From an uncultured Paracoccaceae bacterium (GTDB lineage: Bacteria > Pseudomonadota > Alphaproteobacteria > Rhodobacterales > Rhodobacteraceae): a DNA stretch of 64,000 nt. How positions within the stretch are numbered: position 1 is the stretch's first letter; every line of letters begins with the position of its first letter. The stretch lies in contig CANMYO010000005.1 of the NCBI GenBank assembly GCA_947502145.1, positions 1 to 64,000 on the forward strand, read 5' to 3'. Shown piece by piece: positions 16,395 to 25,308 of the stretch. The translations under genes and the position numbers were made by a program. A model generated the notes under the pieces. That model saw nothing but the letters and a program-made list of their open reading frames with translations, was not told the origin of the DNA and did not search any database.

Positions 16395-18166
16395 GCCGCG
16401 TCCCTTTCCGCCACCGCGTCCAGCGTCACGGTGAACACCGCCCCGCCCTGCTGATGATTGCGGCCTCGAATCTCACCGCCAAAACTCTGGACAAGCCCAT
16501 ATGAAATCGACAGCCCAAGCCCCATACCCTCTTCGGTTGGCAATTGCTTGGTGGAATAAAACGGCTCAAACACCTTTTCGGGTTCTTCGATGCCGGGGCC
16601 GGTGTCATGCACGGACAGTTCCACCCGCGCGCCAAGCTGATCCAGAGTTATCGTCAACACCCGCCGATCTGCCCCCTCCATGGCGTCAATGGCATTGGTG
16701 ACAAGGTTCAGCACCACCTGTTGCAATCGCACATCGCCGCCGCGCACATGGACCGGACCAGCGGGTGCCTGCCAGTTCAGCGTGACATCTCCGCTATGCA
16801 ACCGCCCTGCTACCATTTCGATTGCGCCATCCACAACGGCCACAAGATCAACGTCGCGCATCCCGTCGCTTTGTTGGCGGGCAAAGGCGCGCAGATTGCG
16901 GATGATCCGCCCCATACGGCGGGACAAATCACTGATCCGGCTCAGGTTTTGGGCTGCAACCTCTGGTTTTCCCTTGGCCAGAAACGCCTCTGCATTCTCG
17001 GCAAATGACCGGATCGCCATGAGCGGTTGGTTCAGCTCGTGGCTGATCCCGGCCGACATCTGCCCCAGTGCCGATAACTTGCCCGCCTGCACCAGATCGG
17101 CTTGCGCGCGCGTCAGCTGCGCCTGTGCCTCCCGCCGTTCGGCCACTTCACGGCGCAGATCATTGTTGACCGCGCGCAGCGCAGCGGTGCGGTCAATCAC
17201 CCGCGCCTCCAGCCGGGCATTGGCCTCTGCCAGTGTGCGCCTGCGTTCAATCAGCCAGAACAGCATCACGCCAAAGGCAAGGCACAGCGCCGCAGCCACA
17301 GCGGCCTGCAACAGTGCAATCTTGCGCACCGGTGCCATATCCATCAGCGCCTCGCCGGTCAGCCCGATCACCGGCAAAGGCAAGGACAGATGCAGCCCGC
17401 GGTCAGGCAGATAGCGCCCGCCGTCCATCGTCCAGATCTCAAGCCCCTGCCGGGTGCTTTCGTCCACCGCACGAAACGGGGCCACGACACCGGTATGATA
17501 TTCTGCACTCTGCCCCGCCGCGGCGACATCGCCAGTCCGCGACCGGAACACCAGCTCTGATCGGTTCGACACAAAGATCACGCCCAGTTCATCCGTGAAA
17601 AAGACCGTCGGGCGGTCGCCGCGCCATTCCGCCTCTACCGCTTCAACATCTGCGGCAACGATCACCGCACCGCGCACCGGCCCGTCATCGGCAAACACCG
17701 GGGCGGCAAACAGAAAGGCGCGCCGCGCGTAGCGTTCGCTCAGCAGATGATAGACCCCCATCGCGCCATCCTTGGCCCGCTCAAAATAGGGGCGTCCCGC
17801 ATGGCTCTCAGTGGATCCGGCACGGGCCGCGCCCACCGGCACACCCGCGGCATCAACCACAATGACGTCAAGCGACCCGGTTTTGTCAGCAAGCCGCTGC
17901 AGGAATCCCACCTGCCCCTGCGGCTGCCCTTCGTCCAGCAGGCCTGTCACCAGCGGGTTGTCCGCAAAGACAACCGCCAGACTGCGGTAGCGCCCAAATT
18001 CGTTCTTGAGACTATCCCCCGCCAGGGCAAGATCCGCCCGGCCGCGCCGTTCAAGCTGCTCCAGCGCCTCGCCCTCAGCAATCCACAAGACTGCACCGGA
18101 AAAGGCGGCGACACAGGCCAGGTAGATCAGCACAAGCATGCTGCGGCGGGACCGTTGCAAAGACAT
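16391..18166 (-). CDS. dctB: DctB-type sensor histidine kinase
   Basis: 591 residues, inner membrane. One membrane segment near residues 11-30, a periplasmic sensing region of about 250 residues (tandem PAS-like, as in C4-dicarboxylate sensors), a second membrane segment near 285-305, a coiled coil (RRTLAEANARLEARVIDRTAALRAVNNDL broken by heptads), then the kinase core. The H box is GISHELNQPLMAI with His near 376; the N box is LNLVTNAIDAMEG; G boxes are DTGPGIEEPEKVFEPFYSTK and GMGLGLSISYGLV. All catalytic elements are intact. It overlaps dctD and should phosphorylate it in response to external dicarboxylates. Confidence 0.92.
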   Translation of the reverse strand: MSLQRSRRSMLVLIYLACVAAFSGAVLWIAEGEALEQLERRGRADLALAGDSLKNEFGRYRSLAVVFADNPLVTGLLDEGQPQGQVGFLQRLADKTGSLDVIVVDAAGVPVGAARAGSTESHAGRPYFERAKDGAMGVYHLLSERYARRAFLFAAPVFADDGPVRGAVIVAADVEAVEAEWRGDRPTVFFTDELGVIFVSNRSELVFRSRTGDVAAAGQSAEYHTGVVAPFRAVDESTRQGLEIWTMDGGRYLPDRGLHLSLPLPVIGLTGEALMDMAPVRKIALLQAAVAAALCLAFGVMLFWLIERRRTLAEANARLEARVIDRTAALRAVNNDLRREVAERREAQAQLTRAQADLVQAGKLSALGQMSAGISHELNQPLMAIRSFAENAEAFLAKGKPEVAAQNLSRISDLSRRMGRIIRNLRAFARQQSDGMRDVDLVAVVDGAIEMVAGRLHSGDVTLNWQAPAGPVHVRGGDVRLQQVVLNLVTNAIDAMEGADRRVLTITLDQLGARVELSVHDTGPGIEEPEKVFEPFYSTKQLPTEEGMGLGLSISYGLVQSFGGEIRGRNHQQGGAVFTVTLDAVAERDAA

Positions 18167-18209
18167 GTCTTATGTCTAGGAAATCACAGAGCGGAATGCC
18201 AGCGCCGGT

Positions 18210-19034
18210 CTAGGACGTGGCATCAACCATGTCACGCAGAACAGTCGCGGCGTTTTCGATCCGGTCGATGACGGAATCCGCGCCAACCAGCTTGTCGACA
18301 TGCGCAACTTGGCCGACGATATTGCCCGCAACAACAATCAGCGCCATCGGCTGGGTGATCCGCAGCGCCAGTACCAGCCGGACCAGATTGGCCAGCATCT
18401 CTTCGCCCTGCGCCACCACCACAATCGCCTGATAGCGCGTGTCTTCGGTGCGCGTGACAATCGCCTCATGCGTTTCGCCAACCGACAGGTCCACATCCCA
18501 GCCCTCGCGCCGGAACATGTCAGTTGCGATCTCGATCCCCAGCGTATGGGTTTCCTGCGGAACCAGCGCGAACAGGGTCGACTTTTGTCCGTCGTCATCC
18601 CAACCGCTGTCGATGACGTGGCGCAAACCCCTGATAATGCGATACAATCGCCCCGAGGCAAGCGTCACATCCATGAACGAAATCCGGTCCCTCTCCCACA
18701 GTTTCCCCAACCGTCGCGCGGCTGCGGCAACATAGGCCAGATAGATCGTTTCTGCTGGGACGCCCTCGCGTCGGATGGCGATGATAAATCGGTTCCCCGC
18801 CGCCTCATCACGCGACAATAGTGCTGCACAGAAACGCTCGATATCCTGCGCTGACGGCCCATTGTCCGGCCGCTCTGCACGGCGCACGCGAAACGCCAGA
18901 CGCCGCACAACCTCGCGCGCGACATCCTTGACGGTGTCTTCCGGCAAATGCCGGCTCACATGGCGGAAGTGAATATCCGCAGCCTGATACGCAAGTTCAT
19001 CAAAGCTGCTGCCGTCGGCTGGTTCATGTGTCAT
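18210..19034 (-). CDS. B12-binding-fold regulator (PpaA/AerR-like)
   Basis: 274 residues. The N-terminal half is helical (FIIAIRREGVPAETIYLAYVAAAARRLGKLWERDRIS), like the helical module preceding B12 domains. The C-terminal half is a Rossmann-type B12-binding fold: LVPQETHTLGIEIATDMFRREGWDVDL, where the usual DxHxxG is ETHTLG (Glu in place of Asp), then VVVAQGEEML and LIVVAGNIVG. This arrangement matches the PpaA/AerR family that in Rhodobacter modulates photosynthesis genes by binding cobalamin or heme. No photosynthesis gene is in the window. The ATG at 19034 was preferred since GGGGGG lies 8 bases upstream. Ligand and target are unknown. Confidence 0.65.
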   Translation of the reverse strand: MTHEPADGSSFDELAYQAADIHFRHVSRHLPEDTVKDVAREVVRRLAFRVRRAERPDNGPSAQDIERFCAALLSRDEAAGNRFIIAIRREGVPAETIYLAYVAAAARRLGKLWERDRISFMDVTLASGRLYRIIRGLRHVIDSGWDDDGQKSTLFALVPQETHTLGIEIATDMFRREGWDVDLSVGETHEAIVTRTEDTRYQAIVVVAQGEEMLANLVRLVLALRITQPMALIVVAGNIVGQVAHVDKLVGADSVIDRIENAATVLRDMVDATS

Positions 19035-19220
19035 CTGACGCCCCCCGAATTGCATCGGGAACACCATTTGGCGGCGCATCCCCCCCGGACACGCGACGCA
19101 AAACCTGATCTCTCCCAACCTCTGCAACATAACACAATCCGGCAATCTGCGGTTGCGTCAGAACGTCGCGCCAGGCAAATCATCCGAAAATCACGTGTCG
19201 GCGCAGACCGGCAGCGGCAC

Positions 19221-19682
19221 CTAAAGTGGCAGGGCCACGGTCGATTTGATCTCTTCCATCGACAACAGCGCGGTGACGTTGTGCACGCGCACCTCACTGA
19301 TCAGTGCCTGGTAAAAAACATCATAGGCGCGCGCGTTCGCAACGCGCACTTTCAGGATGTAATCGATGTCCCCGGCAAGGCGGTGCGCCTCTTGCACTTC
19401 GGGTCTGTCACGCAGCGCCTTCAGGAATTTCTGCTGCCATTCCGCTTCATGTTCCGAGGTCCGGATCAGCACAAAGAAGCAAGCCTCGAACCCCAGCGCC
19501 TCAGCGTCCAGCATCACCGTCTGCTGGCCAATGATGCCGCCGTCGCGCAACTTGCGGATTCGGTTCCAGACAGGGGTCTTGGATGACCCCACTTCCTTTG
19601 CGATTTCATCCAGTGAGCGGCTTGCATCCGCTTGCAATGCCGCAAGGATTTTCCGGTCCACATCGTCAATTCGGACAGACAT
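19221..19682 (-). CDS. Lrp/AsnC family transcriptional regulator
   Basis: 153 residues. N-terminal helix-turn-helix (IDDVDRKILAALQADASRSL, then TPVWNRIRKLRDGGII) and C-terminal RAM effector domain (HRLAGDIDYILKVRVANARAYDVFY) are both complete. The gene is divergent from cysG across a 136-base region. This position in front of the sulfur assimilation operon, seen in many roseobacters, suggests that it controls that operon in response to a sulfur-containing amino acid such as cysteine; that is inference. The final residues (IKSTVALPL) match the usual Lrp-family ending. Confidence 0.88.
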   Translation of the reverse strand: MSVRIDDVDRKILAALQADASRSLDEIAKEVGSSKTPVWNRIRKLRDGGIIGQQTVMLDAEALGFEACFFVLIRTSEHEAEWQQKFLKALRDRPEVQEAHRLAGDIDYILKVRVANARAYDVFYQALISEVRVHNVTALLSMEEIKSTVALPL

Positions 19683-19818
19683 TCTGTTTTCACCTCATTC
19701 GCAGGAAGCGCGGCCTTTTGCAGCGCAGCATTGGGACGCTTGTCCTTAACTATGGGCAGATTGGTGCAATTACCAGAACATTATTCTATATTGAGGCCAA
19801 GCAACGAAGAGAACCGCA

Positions 19819-21207
19819 ATGGATCATTTTCCCGTCTTCATGGCAGTCGCAGGCCGCCGCATCGTCCTTTCGGGCGGCGGTGACGCTGCGTTGGCAAAAC
19901 TGCGCCTGATCCTCAAGACCACCGCAAAGGTCACCGTGTTTGCACCACAGGCCGCGCCGGAACTTCACGCCTGGGCAGCCGCCGGGCGGCTGACGCTTGT
20001 GCTGCGCGTGATGGCGGCAGGTGATGCGCAGGACGCGGTGCTGTTTTATGCCGCCAACGAAGATGACGCCGAAGATGCCCGTGTCGCCGCGCTCGCCCAT
20101 GCGGATGGTGCCAAGGTCAACATCGTTGATAATCTGGGCGACAGCGAATTCATCACCCCCGCCATCGTTGATCGCGACCCGGTTGTCGTCGCCATCGGGA
20201 CCGAGGGCGCGGCCCCAGTGCTCGCACGCAAGATCAAGGCCGACCTTGAAGCCCAGCTGCCCGCCTCCCTTGGTCTGCTGGCCCGCGTCGGCAAAACCTT
20301 CCGCCATGCTGTGAATGTCCTGCCCATGGGGGTGAAGCGGCGCGATTTCTGGTCCGCTTTCTATTTTCGCGAAGGCCCAAAGGCCGTGAGCAAGGGGCAG
20401 GATCAAATTGTCCCGACCCTGGAATCCCTGCTGGATGATCACATCATGGGTCAGACCAAGGCGGGTCATGTTGATCTGGTCGGTGCCGGCCCCGGCGATC
20501 CCGATCTGCTGACGCTCAAGGCGCGCAAGGCCCTTGATAAGGCCGACGTGGTGATCCACGACCGCCTGGTAACCGGCGATATCCTTGAACTGGCCCGGCG
20601 CGAGGCGATCATCATCGACGCTGGCAAAGAAGGCTTTGGCAAATCGATGAAGCAGGAAGACATCGACGCGCTGATTGTGGACCATGCCCGCGGCGGGGCC
20701 CATGTGGTGCGCCTCAAGGCCGGTGACCCGACCGTCTTTGGCCGGTTGGACGAGGAAATCGACGCGCTGGTTGCGGCTGATATTCCCTATACCATTGTCC
20801 CCGGCATTACGGCGGCCTCCGCTGCGGTGGCGGGAATCTCTCAAAGCCTCACCAAACGCGGGCGCAACTCCGCGATCCGCTTCATCACCGGTCACGACAC
20901 CAAAGGTTATGCCGATCACGACTGGAAGGTACTGGGCCAGCCCGGTCAGGTCGCAGCCATCTACATGGGCAAGCGGGCCGCGCGTTTCATTCAGGGTCGC
21001 CTCCTGATGCACGGCGCCGATCCCGCCACCCCGGTCACGATCATCGAAAACGTCAGCCGCACCAACCAGCGCATCATTGCCACCACCCTGGCAGAGCTTG
21101 AACCCACGATGAGCAACGCCAACCTGACCGGCCCTGCCATTACCTTTTACGGCCTCGCCCCGCGCGATGCCCTCGCCATCGACCTACAAGAACAGGAGGC
21201 CATCTGA
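19819..21207 (+). CDS. cysG: Siroheme synthase (fused dehydrogenase/ferrochelatase and uroporphyrinogen-III methyltransferase)
   Basis: 462 residues. It makes siroheme, the cofactor for the CysI-type reductase encoded just downstream. The first 200 residues are the NAD-dependent precorrin-2 dehydrogenase/ferrochelatase domain (FMAVAGRRIVLSGGGDAALAK). The rest is the S-adenosylmethionine-dependent methyltransferase domain: VDLVGAGPGDPDLLTLKARKAL, VVRLKAGDPTVFGR and VVPGITAASAAVAGI. Both halves are full length. The ATG follows AAGAGAACCGCA. It begins the sulfur operon and abuts the DUF2849 gene with the stop and start sharing a base. Confidence 0.95.
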   Translation: MDHFPVFMAVAGRRIVLSGGGDAALAKLRLILKTTAKVTVFAPQAAPELHAWAAAGRLTLVLRVMAAGDAQDAVLFYAANEDDAEDARVAALAHADGAKVNIVDNLGDSEFITPAIVDRDPVVVAIGTEGAAPVLARKIKADLEAQLPASLGLLARVGKTFRHAVNVLPMGVKRRDFWSAFYFREGPKAVSKGQDQIVPTLESLLDDHIMGQTKAGHVDLVGAGPGDPDLLTLKARKALDKADVVIHDRLVTGDILELARREAIIIDAGKEGFGKSMKQEDIDALIVDHARGGAHVVRLKAGDPTVFGRLDEEIDALVAADIPYTIVPGITAASAAVAGISQSLTKRGRNSAIRFITGHDTKGYADHDWKVLGQPGQVAAIYMGKRAARFIQGRLLMHGADPATPVTIIENVSRTNQRIIATTLAELEPTMSNANLTGPAITFYGLAPRDALAIDLQEQEAI

Positions 21208-21506
21208 TGCCCCGCAGCTTCACCCCGAAAGTCGTCACAGCCAATGCGCTGCTTGAAGGTGATGCCGTCTGGCTCACCGAAGATGACCGCTGGTCACGCG
21301 ACATCCGCGAGGCCGAGCTTCTGACAGACGAGGCCCACGCAGACCTGCGCCTGATCGAGGCTTCGGCCCGCCAGGACGAGATCGCCGGCGCCTATCTGGC
21401 TGATGCCAAAGATACCGATGACGGCCCCGCCGCCATCCATTTCCGCGAAGCCTTCCGCACCCGCGGGCCTTCCAACTATCCCCATGGCAAGCAGGCAGAG
21501 GCCTAG
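21207..21506 (+). CDS. DUF2849 small protein of the cys operon
   Basis: 99 residues. MPRSFTPKVVTANALLEGDAVWL with a mid-region RDIREAELLTDEAHADLRL matches the DUF2849 family, which in alphaproteobacteria is nearly always encoded between cysG and the sulfite/nitrite reductase gene. The function is unknown; a small accessory or electron-delivery role to the reductase is plausible from conserved location only. The ATG overlaps the cysG stop and the stop is 2 bases before cysI. No cysteine pair is present, so it is not a ferredoxin-like protein. Confidence 0.85.
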   Translation: MPRSFTPKVVTANALLEGDAVWLTEDDRWSRDIREAELLTDEAHADLRLIEASARQDEIAGAYLADAKDTDDGPAAIHFREAFRTRGPSNYPHGKQAEA

Positions 21507-21508
21507 AC

Positions 21509-23179
21509 ATGTATAAATACAACGAATTTGACGCAGCCTTTGTCCGCGAACGCAACCGGCAGTTCCGCGCGCAGGTCGCGCGCCGCATTGACGGGTCCCT
21601 GACCGAGGATGAATTCAAGCCGCTGCGTCTGATGAACGGGCTCTATCTGCAACTGCACGCCTATATGCTGCGCGTAGCGATCCCCTATGGCACCCTGAAC
21701 AGTGGCCAGATGCGCCAGCTTGCCTATATCGCGGACCGCTGGGACAAGGGCTATGGCCATTTCACCACGCGCCAGAACATCCAGTACAACTGGCCAAAAC
21801 TGTCTGATGTGCCGGATATGCTTGACGCGTTGGCAGATGTGGAAATGCACGCGATCCAAACCTCGGGCAACACCATCCGCAACGTGACGGCCGACCACTT
21901 TGCCGGTGCGGCCGCCGACGAAATCGCCGACCCGCGCCCGGTGGCTGAACTGCTGCGCCAGTGGTCCACTGACCATCCTGAATTCCAGTTCTTGCCACGC
22001 AAATTCAAGATTGCCGTGACCGGGTCTCCCAATGACCGCGCGGTGACAAAGGCCCATGACATTGGCCTGCGCATGGTGCGCAACGACGCGGGTGATGCGG
22101 GCTTTGAGGTTGTCGTTGGTGGCGGGCTTGGCCGCACGCCGATGATTGGCAAGGTGATCCGCGACTTTCTCCCTGTCGCGGACATCCTTGCCTATTGCGA
22201 GGCGATCGTCAGCGTCTACAACCTGCTGGGCCGCCGCGACAACAAATACAAGGCGCGGATCAAGATTACAGTCCACGAGAATGGGCTCGACACAATTCGC
22301 GATAAGGTTGAGGCACGTTTCGAACAAATTCGCGCAGGATTTACCGGGTTTGAGCAGGGTTTGCTTGCAGAAATCGAACAAGCTTTCGCCCCACCCGCTT
22401 ACAAGGCAGCTGGCCTTGATGGCTATGAAGCGGCGCGCCTGGCCAATCCCGCGTTCCGGTCCTGGACCGATACGAACCTGACGGCCCACAAGAACGACGC
22501 CTATGCGATCGTTTCGGTGTCGATCAAGAAGCCTGGCCAGACACCGGGTGATGCGTCATCCGATCAGATGCGCACCCTCGCCGATATTGCCGAAAAATAT
22601 GGCCATGACGAACTGCGGATCAGCCACGAACAGAACGTGATCCTGCCGCATGTTCACAAGGCCGACCTCGCTGCGGTCTACGCTGAGCTGCGTGCGGCGG
22701 ATCTGGCCACGGCCAATATCGGGCTGGTCTCTGATATCATCGCCTGCCCCGGCATGGATTACTGTGCGCTTGCAACGGCCCGTTCGATCCCCGTCGCACA
22801 AGAGATCGCGACCCGCTTTGACGCGCTCAAGCTTGAACACGACATCGGCGCGCTCAAGATCAAGATCTCGGGCTGCATCAATGCCTGCGGTCACCACCAC
22901 GTTGGCCACATTGGCATTCTGGGGTTGGATCGCGCCGGTGTTGAGAACTACCAGATCACGCTGGGCGGTGACGGCACGCAGACCGCGGCCATTGGCGAAC
23001 GCGCCGGGCCCGGTTTTTCGGCTGACGAAATTGTCCCAGCCATAGAACGATTGGTAACGGGCTATCTTGACCTTCGCAGCGATGCCGACGAAACCTTCAT
23101 CCAGACATTCCGTCGTCTGGGCATGGAGCCCTTCAAAGCAATCCTCTACCCCGCCAAGGAGGCCCAGAATGCCGCTTAA
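21509..23179 (+). CDS. cysI: Siroheme-dependent sulfite (or nitrite) reductase
   Basis: 556 residues. Six-electron reduction of sulfite to sulfide in assimilation. Two ferredoxin-like halves and two siroheme-Fe4S4 domains are visible. The cluster ligands are C-x5-C in IACPGMDYC (near 413-419) and C-x3-C in ISGCINACGHHH (near 456-460). YGHFTTRQNIQYNW and TSGNTIRNVTADHFAG are substrate/siroheme contact regions. The C-x5-C...C-x3-C pattern is shared with nitrite reductases, but the cysG-cysH setting argues for sulfite. The last 11 bases overlap the cysH start, so translation is coupled. Confidence 0.92.
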   Translation: MYKYNEFDAAFVRERNRQFRAQVARRIDGSLTEDEFKPLRLMNGLYLQLHAYMLRVAIPYGTLNSGQMRQLAYIADRWDKGYGHFTTRQNIQYNWPKLSDVPDMLDALADVEMHAIQTSGNTIRNVTADHFAGAAADEIADPRPVAELLRQWSTDHPEFQFLPRKFKIAVTGSPNDRAVTKAHDIGLRMVRNDAGDAGFEVVVGGGLGRTPMIGKVIRDFLPVADILAYCEAIVSVYNLLGRRDNKYKARIKITVHENGLDTIRDKVEARFEQIRAGFTGFEQGLLAEIEQAFAPPAYKAAGLDGYEAARLANPAFRSWTDTNLTAHKNDAYAIVSVSIKKPGQTPGDASSDQMRTLADIAEKYGHDELRISHEQNVILPHVHKADLAAVYAELRAADLATANIGLVSDIIACPGMDYCALATARSIPVAQEIATRFDALKLEHDIGALKIKISGCINACGHHHVGHIGILGLDRAGVENYQITLGGDGTQTAAIGERAGPGFSADEIVPAIERLVTGYLDLRSDADETFIQTFRRLGMEPFKAILYPAKEAQNAA

Positions 23180-23891
23180 GGAATTTGCAGAACGCCGCAA
23201 TCTTCTGCACCGCAAGTCGGACGCCCAGACCGTGCTGAAACACGCAATGGATGATGTGCAATTGGGTGAAGTTGCGATTGTCTCCAGCTTTGGCGCGGAA
23301 AGCGTTGTACTGCTGCATATGGCAGCCGAGATCAACAAGGACGTGCCGGTTATCTTTCTGGACACCGAAATGTTGTTCGAAGAAACGCTGGAATATCAGG
23401 TGACTGTTGCGGAAACGCTTGGTCTGACGGATATCCGCGTGACACGGCCGGATCGCAACGATCTGTTCCTGCACGACAACGAAAGCCTGCTGCACCTGCA
23501 TGACCCGGACGCCTGTTGCAACCTGCGCAAGACCGTGCCGCTGGAAAAGGCGCTGCATGGATTTTCGGGCTGGATTTCAGGGCGCAAACGGTATCAGTCG
23601 GGCACACGCACCGCGCTGCCGCTGTTTGAAAAGGATGGCCGCCGGATCAAGGTGAACCCGCTGGCAAGCTGGGGTCACGAGGAACTCAAGGCCTATATCA
23701 CCGATCATGACCTGCCGCGTCACCCGCTGGTGGCCCAAGGCTATCCCTCAATCGGGTGCCAGCCCTGCACCAGCCGTGTCAGCCTTGGCGAAGACCCCCG
23801 TGCAGGCCGCTGGCGTGATCAGGACAAGACCGAATGCGGCATTCATTTTGAGAACGGCAAGATCGTCCGCCAGAAAGTGACAACATCATGA
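23169..23891 (+). CDS. cysH: Adenylyl-sulfate (APS) reductase, CysH family
   Basis: 240 residues, reduces APS to sulfite with thioredoxin. Visible: the nucleotide-binding loop SSFGAESVVLLHMA, VIFLDTEMLFEETLEYQ, the CC pair in DPDACCNLRKT (near residue 116), CxxC in IGCQPCTSRV (near 197) and the catalytic cysteine in KTECGIHF. The CC plus CxxC ligands of a 4Fe-4S cluster mark the APS-type (plant-like) enzyme rather than the PAPS-type of E. coli. The start inside the cysI end is supported by the reading frame and by AAGGAGG at 23156-23162, 6 bases before the ATG. Confidence 0.93.
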   Translation: MPLKEFAERRNLLHRKSDAQTVLKHAMDDVQLGEVAIVSSFGAESVVLLHMAAEINKDVPVIFLDTEMLFEETLEYQVTVAETLGLTDIRVTRPDRNDLFLHDNESLLHLHDPDACCNLRKTVPLEKALHGFSGWISGRKRYQSGTRTALPLFEKDGRRIKVNPLASWGHEELKAYITDHDLPRHPLVAQGYPSIGCQPCTSRVSLGEDPRAGRWRDQDKTECGIHFENGKIVRQKVTTS

Positions 23892-24298
23892 GCGTGATCG
23901 TAACCGACACCGGCTTTGCAGCGGACGATTGGGACTGCGGATTTGTGGCCCATGGCGAAGCGGCAGCCAATGACTGCGACTATGGCGTTGATCTGGCCTC
24001 GGACACCGATCCGGCTATTCTGGCAGGCTTGATGAATGCGCCGATGATCCGCGTCGACTTTCCCAGCTTTGCTGATGGGCGCGGGTTCACGCTGGCCACC
24101 ATGCTGCGCCGGGCAGGCTACAAAGGCCGGATGCGGGCCAAGGGGCACGTCATTGCCGATCAATATGCGATGGCGCGGCGCAGCGGATTTGATGAGGTCG
24201 AAATCGACGATGACCTCGCCGCCCGCCAGCCCGAACCGCAATGGCTGTCACGTGCCAACTGGCAAGAAAACAACTATCAGGCGCGTCTGCGCGGCTGA
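23888..24298 (+). CDS. DUF934 protein of the cys operon
   Basis: 136 residues. The region VDLASDTDPAILAGLMNAPMIRVDFPSFADGRGFTLA (broken at family-conserved FPSFADGRG) and the following LRRAGYKGRMRAKGHVIADQY are diagnostic of DUF934, always found with cysH/cysI in proteobacteria. Some annotations call it CysX-like or an oxidoreductase accessory, but the function is not established. Start overlaps the cysH stop by 4 bases (ATGA). It closes the cotranscribed cys block; a hairpin and a possible promoter follow before fpr. Confidence 0.87.
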   Translation: MSVIVTDTGFAADDWDCGFVAHGEAAANDCDYGVDLASDTDPAILAGLMNAPMIRVDFPSFADGRGFTLATMLRRAGYKGRMRAKGHVIADQYAMARRSGFDEVEIDDDLAARQPEPQWLSRANWQENNYQARLRG

Positions 24299-24308
24299 GA
24301 CCCTTTAA

Positions 24309-24357
24309 CTGATCCATATCAAAGACTAGACCGGAGGGCGGCCCTAACAGGGTCGCC
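24309..24357 (+). promoter_or_regulatory. FNR-like box and leader hairpin before fpr
   Basis: CTGAT-CCAT-ATCAA (24309-24322) matches the FNR/CRP-family consensus TTGAT-N4-ATCAA at nine of ten positions. Fifteen bases later GGCGGCCCT-AAC-AGGGTCGCC (24337-24357) forms a 9-bp hairpin in the probable 5' leader. There is no recognisable ribosome-binding site between the hairpin and the ATG. It could mean separate oxygen- or redox-linked control of fpr inside the cys cluster. Confidence 0.4.
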
Positions 24358-24366
24358 GTGTGATTT

Positions 24367-25215
24367 ATGACCGAGCAAAAACCAGTGAACCAAACCGCCG
24401 CCAAACCCGTGCCGACGTTGCCGGATGCGCAGACCGTTACCGAGGTGCAGCATTATACTGACCGCCTGTTTCGCTTTCGCGTCACGCGTCCTGCGTCGCT
24501 GCGGTTCCGGTCGGGCGAATTTGTGATGATCGGCCTGATGGGCGATCCGCACCCGGAAACCGGCAAGCAGAAACCTCTCTTGCGCGCCTATTCCATCGCC
24601 TCCCCCTCTTGGGACGAAGAGCTTGAGTTTTACTCGATCAAGGTGCCCGACGGCCCGCTGACCTCGAAACTTCAGCACATCAACGTCGGTGACGAAATCA
24701 TCCTGCGCCCCAAACCCGTGGGCACGCTGGTGCATGATGCGCTTCTGCCCGGCAAACGTATCTATTTCTTTGCGACCGGCACCGGCTTTGCACCCTTCGC
24801 CAGCCTGCTGCGCGAACCGGAAACCTACGAAAACTATGACGAGGTCATCATCACCCACACAGTGCGCGATGTGGCCGAACTGACCTATGGGCGCGAATTG
24901 ATCGACAATCTCAAGCAGGACGAGATGATGATCGAATTGCTGGGCTCCGAGAACCTCGACAAGATCCGCTATTACCCGACCACCACCCGCGAGCAGAGCC
25001 CGAAAATGGGACGTATCACCACGCTGATCGAAAACGGAGAGCTGTTCGCCGATCTTGGTGTGCCACCGCTTGATCCGGCCACCGATCGCGCGATGGTCTG
25101 TGGCAGTCTCGCCTTCAATCTCGATATCAAGGCGATTCTGGAAAAGGCCGGCCTGAACGAGGGTGCCAACTCCGAACCCGGTGAATTTGTGATCGAAAAG
25201 GCCTTTGTCGGCTAG
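24367..25215 (+). CDS. fpr: Ferredoxin--NADP+ reductase
   Basis: 282 residues, FAD enzyme that moves electrons between NADPH and ferredoxin, supplying the sulfite reductase encoded upstream. Seen: the FAD-binding RFRSGEFVMIGLMGDP and LLRAYSIASPSWDEELEF (RxYS motif), the NADP-binding FFATGTGFAPFASLLREP, and MVCGSLAFNLDIKAILEKAGL. The C terminus FVIEKAFVG matches the bacterial subclass I Fpr ending. The first 18 residues are an extension rich in Gln, Asn and Thr. It sits at the end of the cys cluster, with a terminator 45 bases after the stop. Confidence 0.93.
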   Translation: MTEQKPVNQTAAKPVPTLPDAQTVTEVQHYTDRLFRFRVTRPASLRFRSGEFVMIGLMGDPHPETGKQKPLLRAYSIASPSWDEELEFYSIKVPDGPLTSKLQHINVGDEIILRPKPVGTLVHDALLPGKRIYFFATGTGFAPFASLLREPETYENYDEVIITHTVRDVAELTYGRELIDNLKQDEMMIELLGSENLDKIRYYPTTTREQSPKMGRITTLIENGELFADLGVPPLDPATDRAMVCGSLAFNLDIKAILEKAGLNEGANSEPGEFVIEKAFVG

Positions 25216-25259
25216 TACGATCACAATCAAGGGCCTGCGCTTCGCGGTCTCCAAATAAA

Positions 25260-25297
25260 AAGGCCGCGCCGGGAATGGCGCGGCCTTCTTGTTTTTC
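25260..25297. terminator. Bidirectional intrinsic terminator
   Basis: A perfect 11-bp stem AAGGCCGCGCC/GGCGCGGCCTT with loop GGGAAT, followed by CTTGTTTTTC on the plus strand and preceded by an A-rich run (AAATAAAAA) that gives U-rich RNA on the minus strand. It lies between convergent fpr and the Ala/Glu-rich gene and can serve both. Confidence 0.92.
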
Positions 25298-25308
25298 GCA
25301 GGCAGGCG

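Noticed and set aside
19786-21012. 408-codon frame antisense to cysG
   Set aside because: Codon-bias shadow of cysG; composition is His/Gln/Gly-rich, no family resemblance, and cysG motifs on the other strand are complete.
21503-22489. 328-codon frame antisense to cysI
   Set aside because: Shadow of the real siroheme reductase gene.
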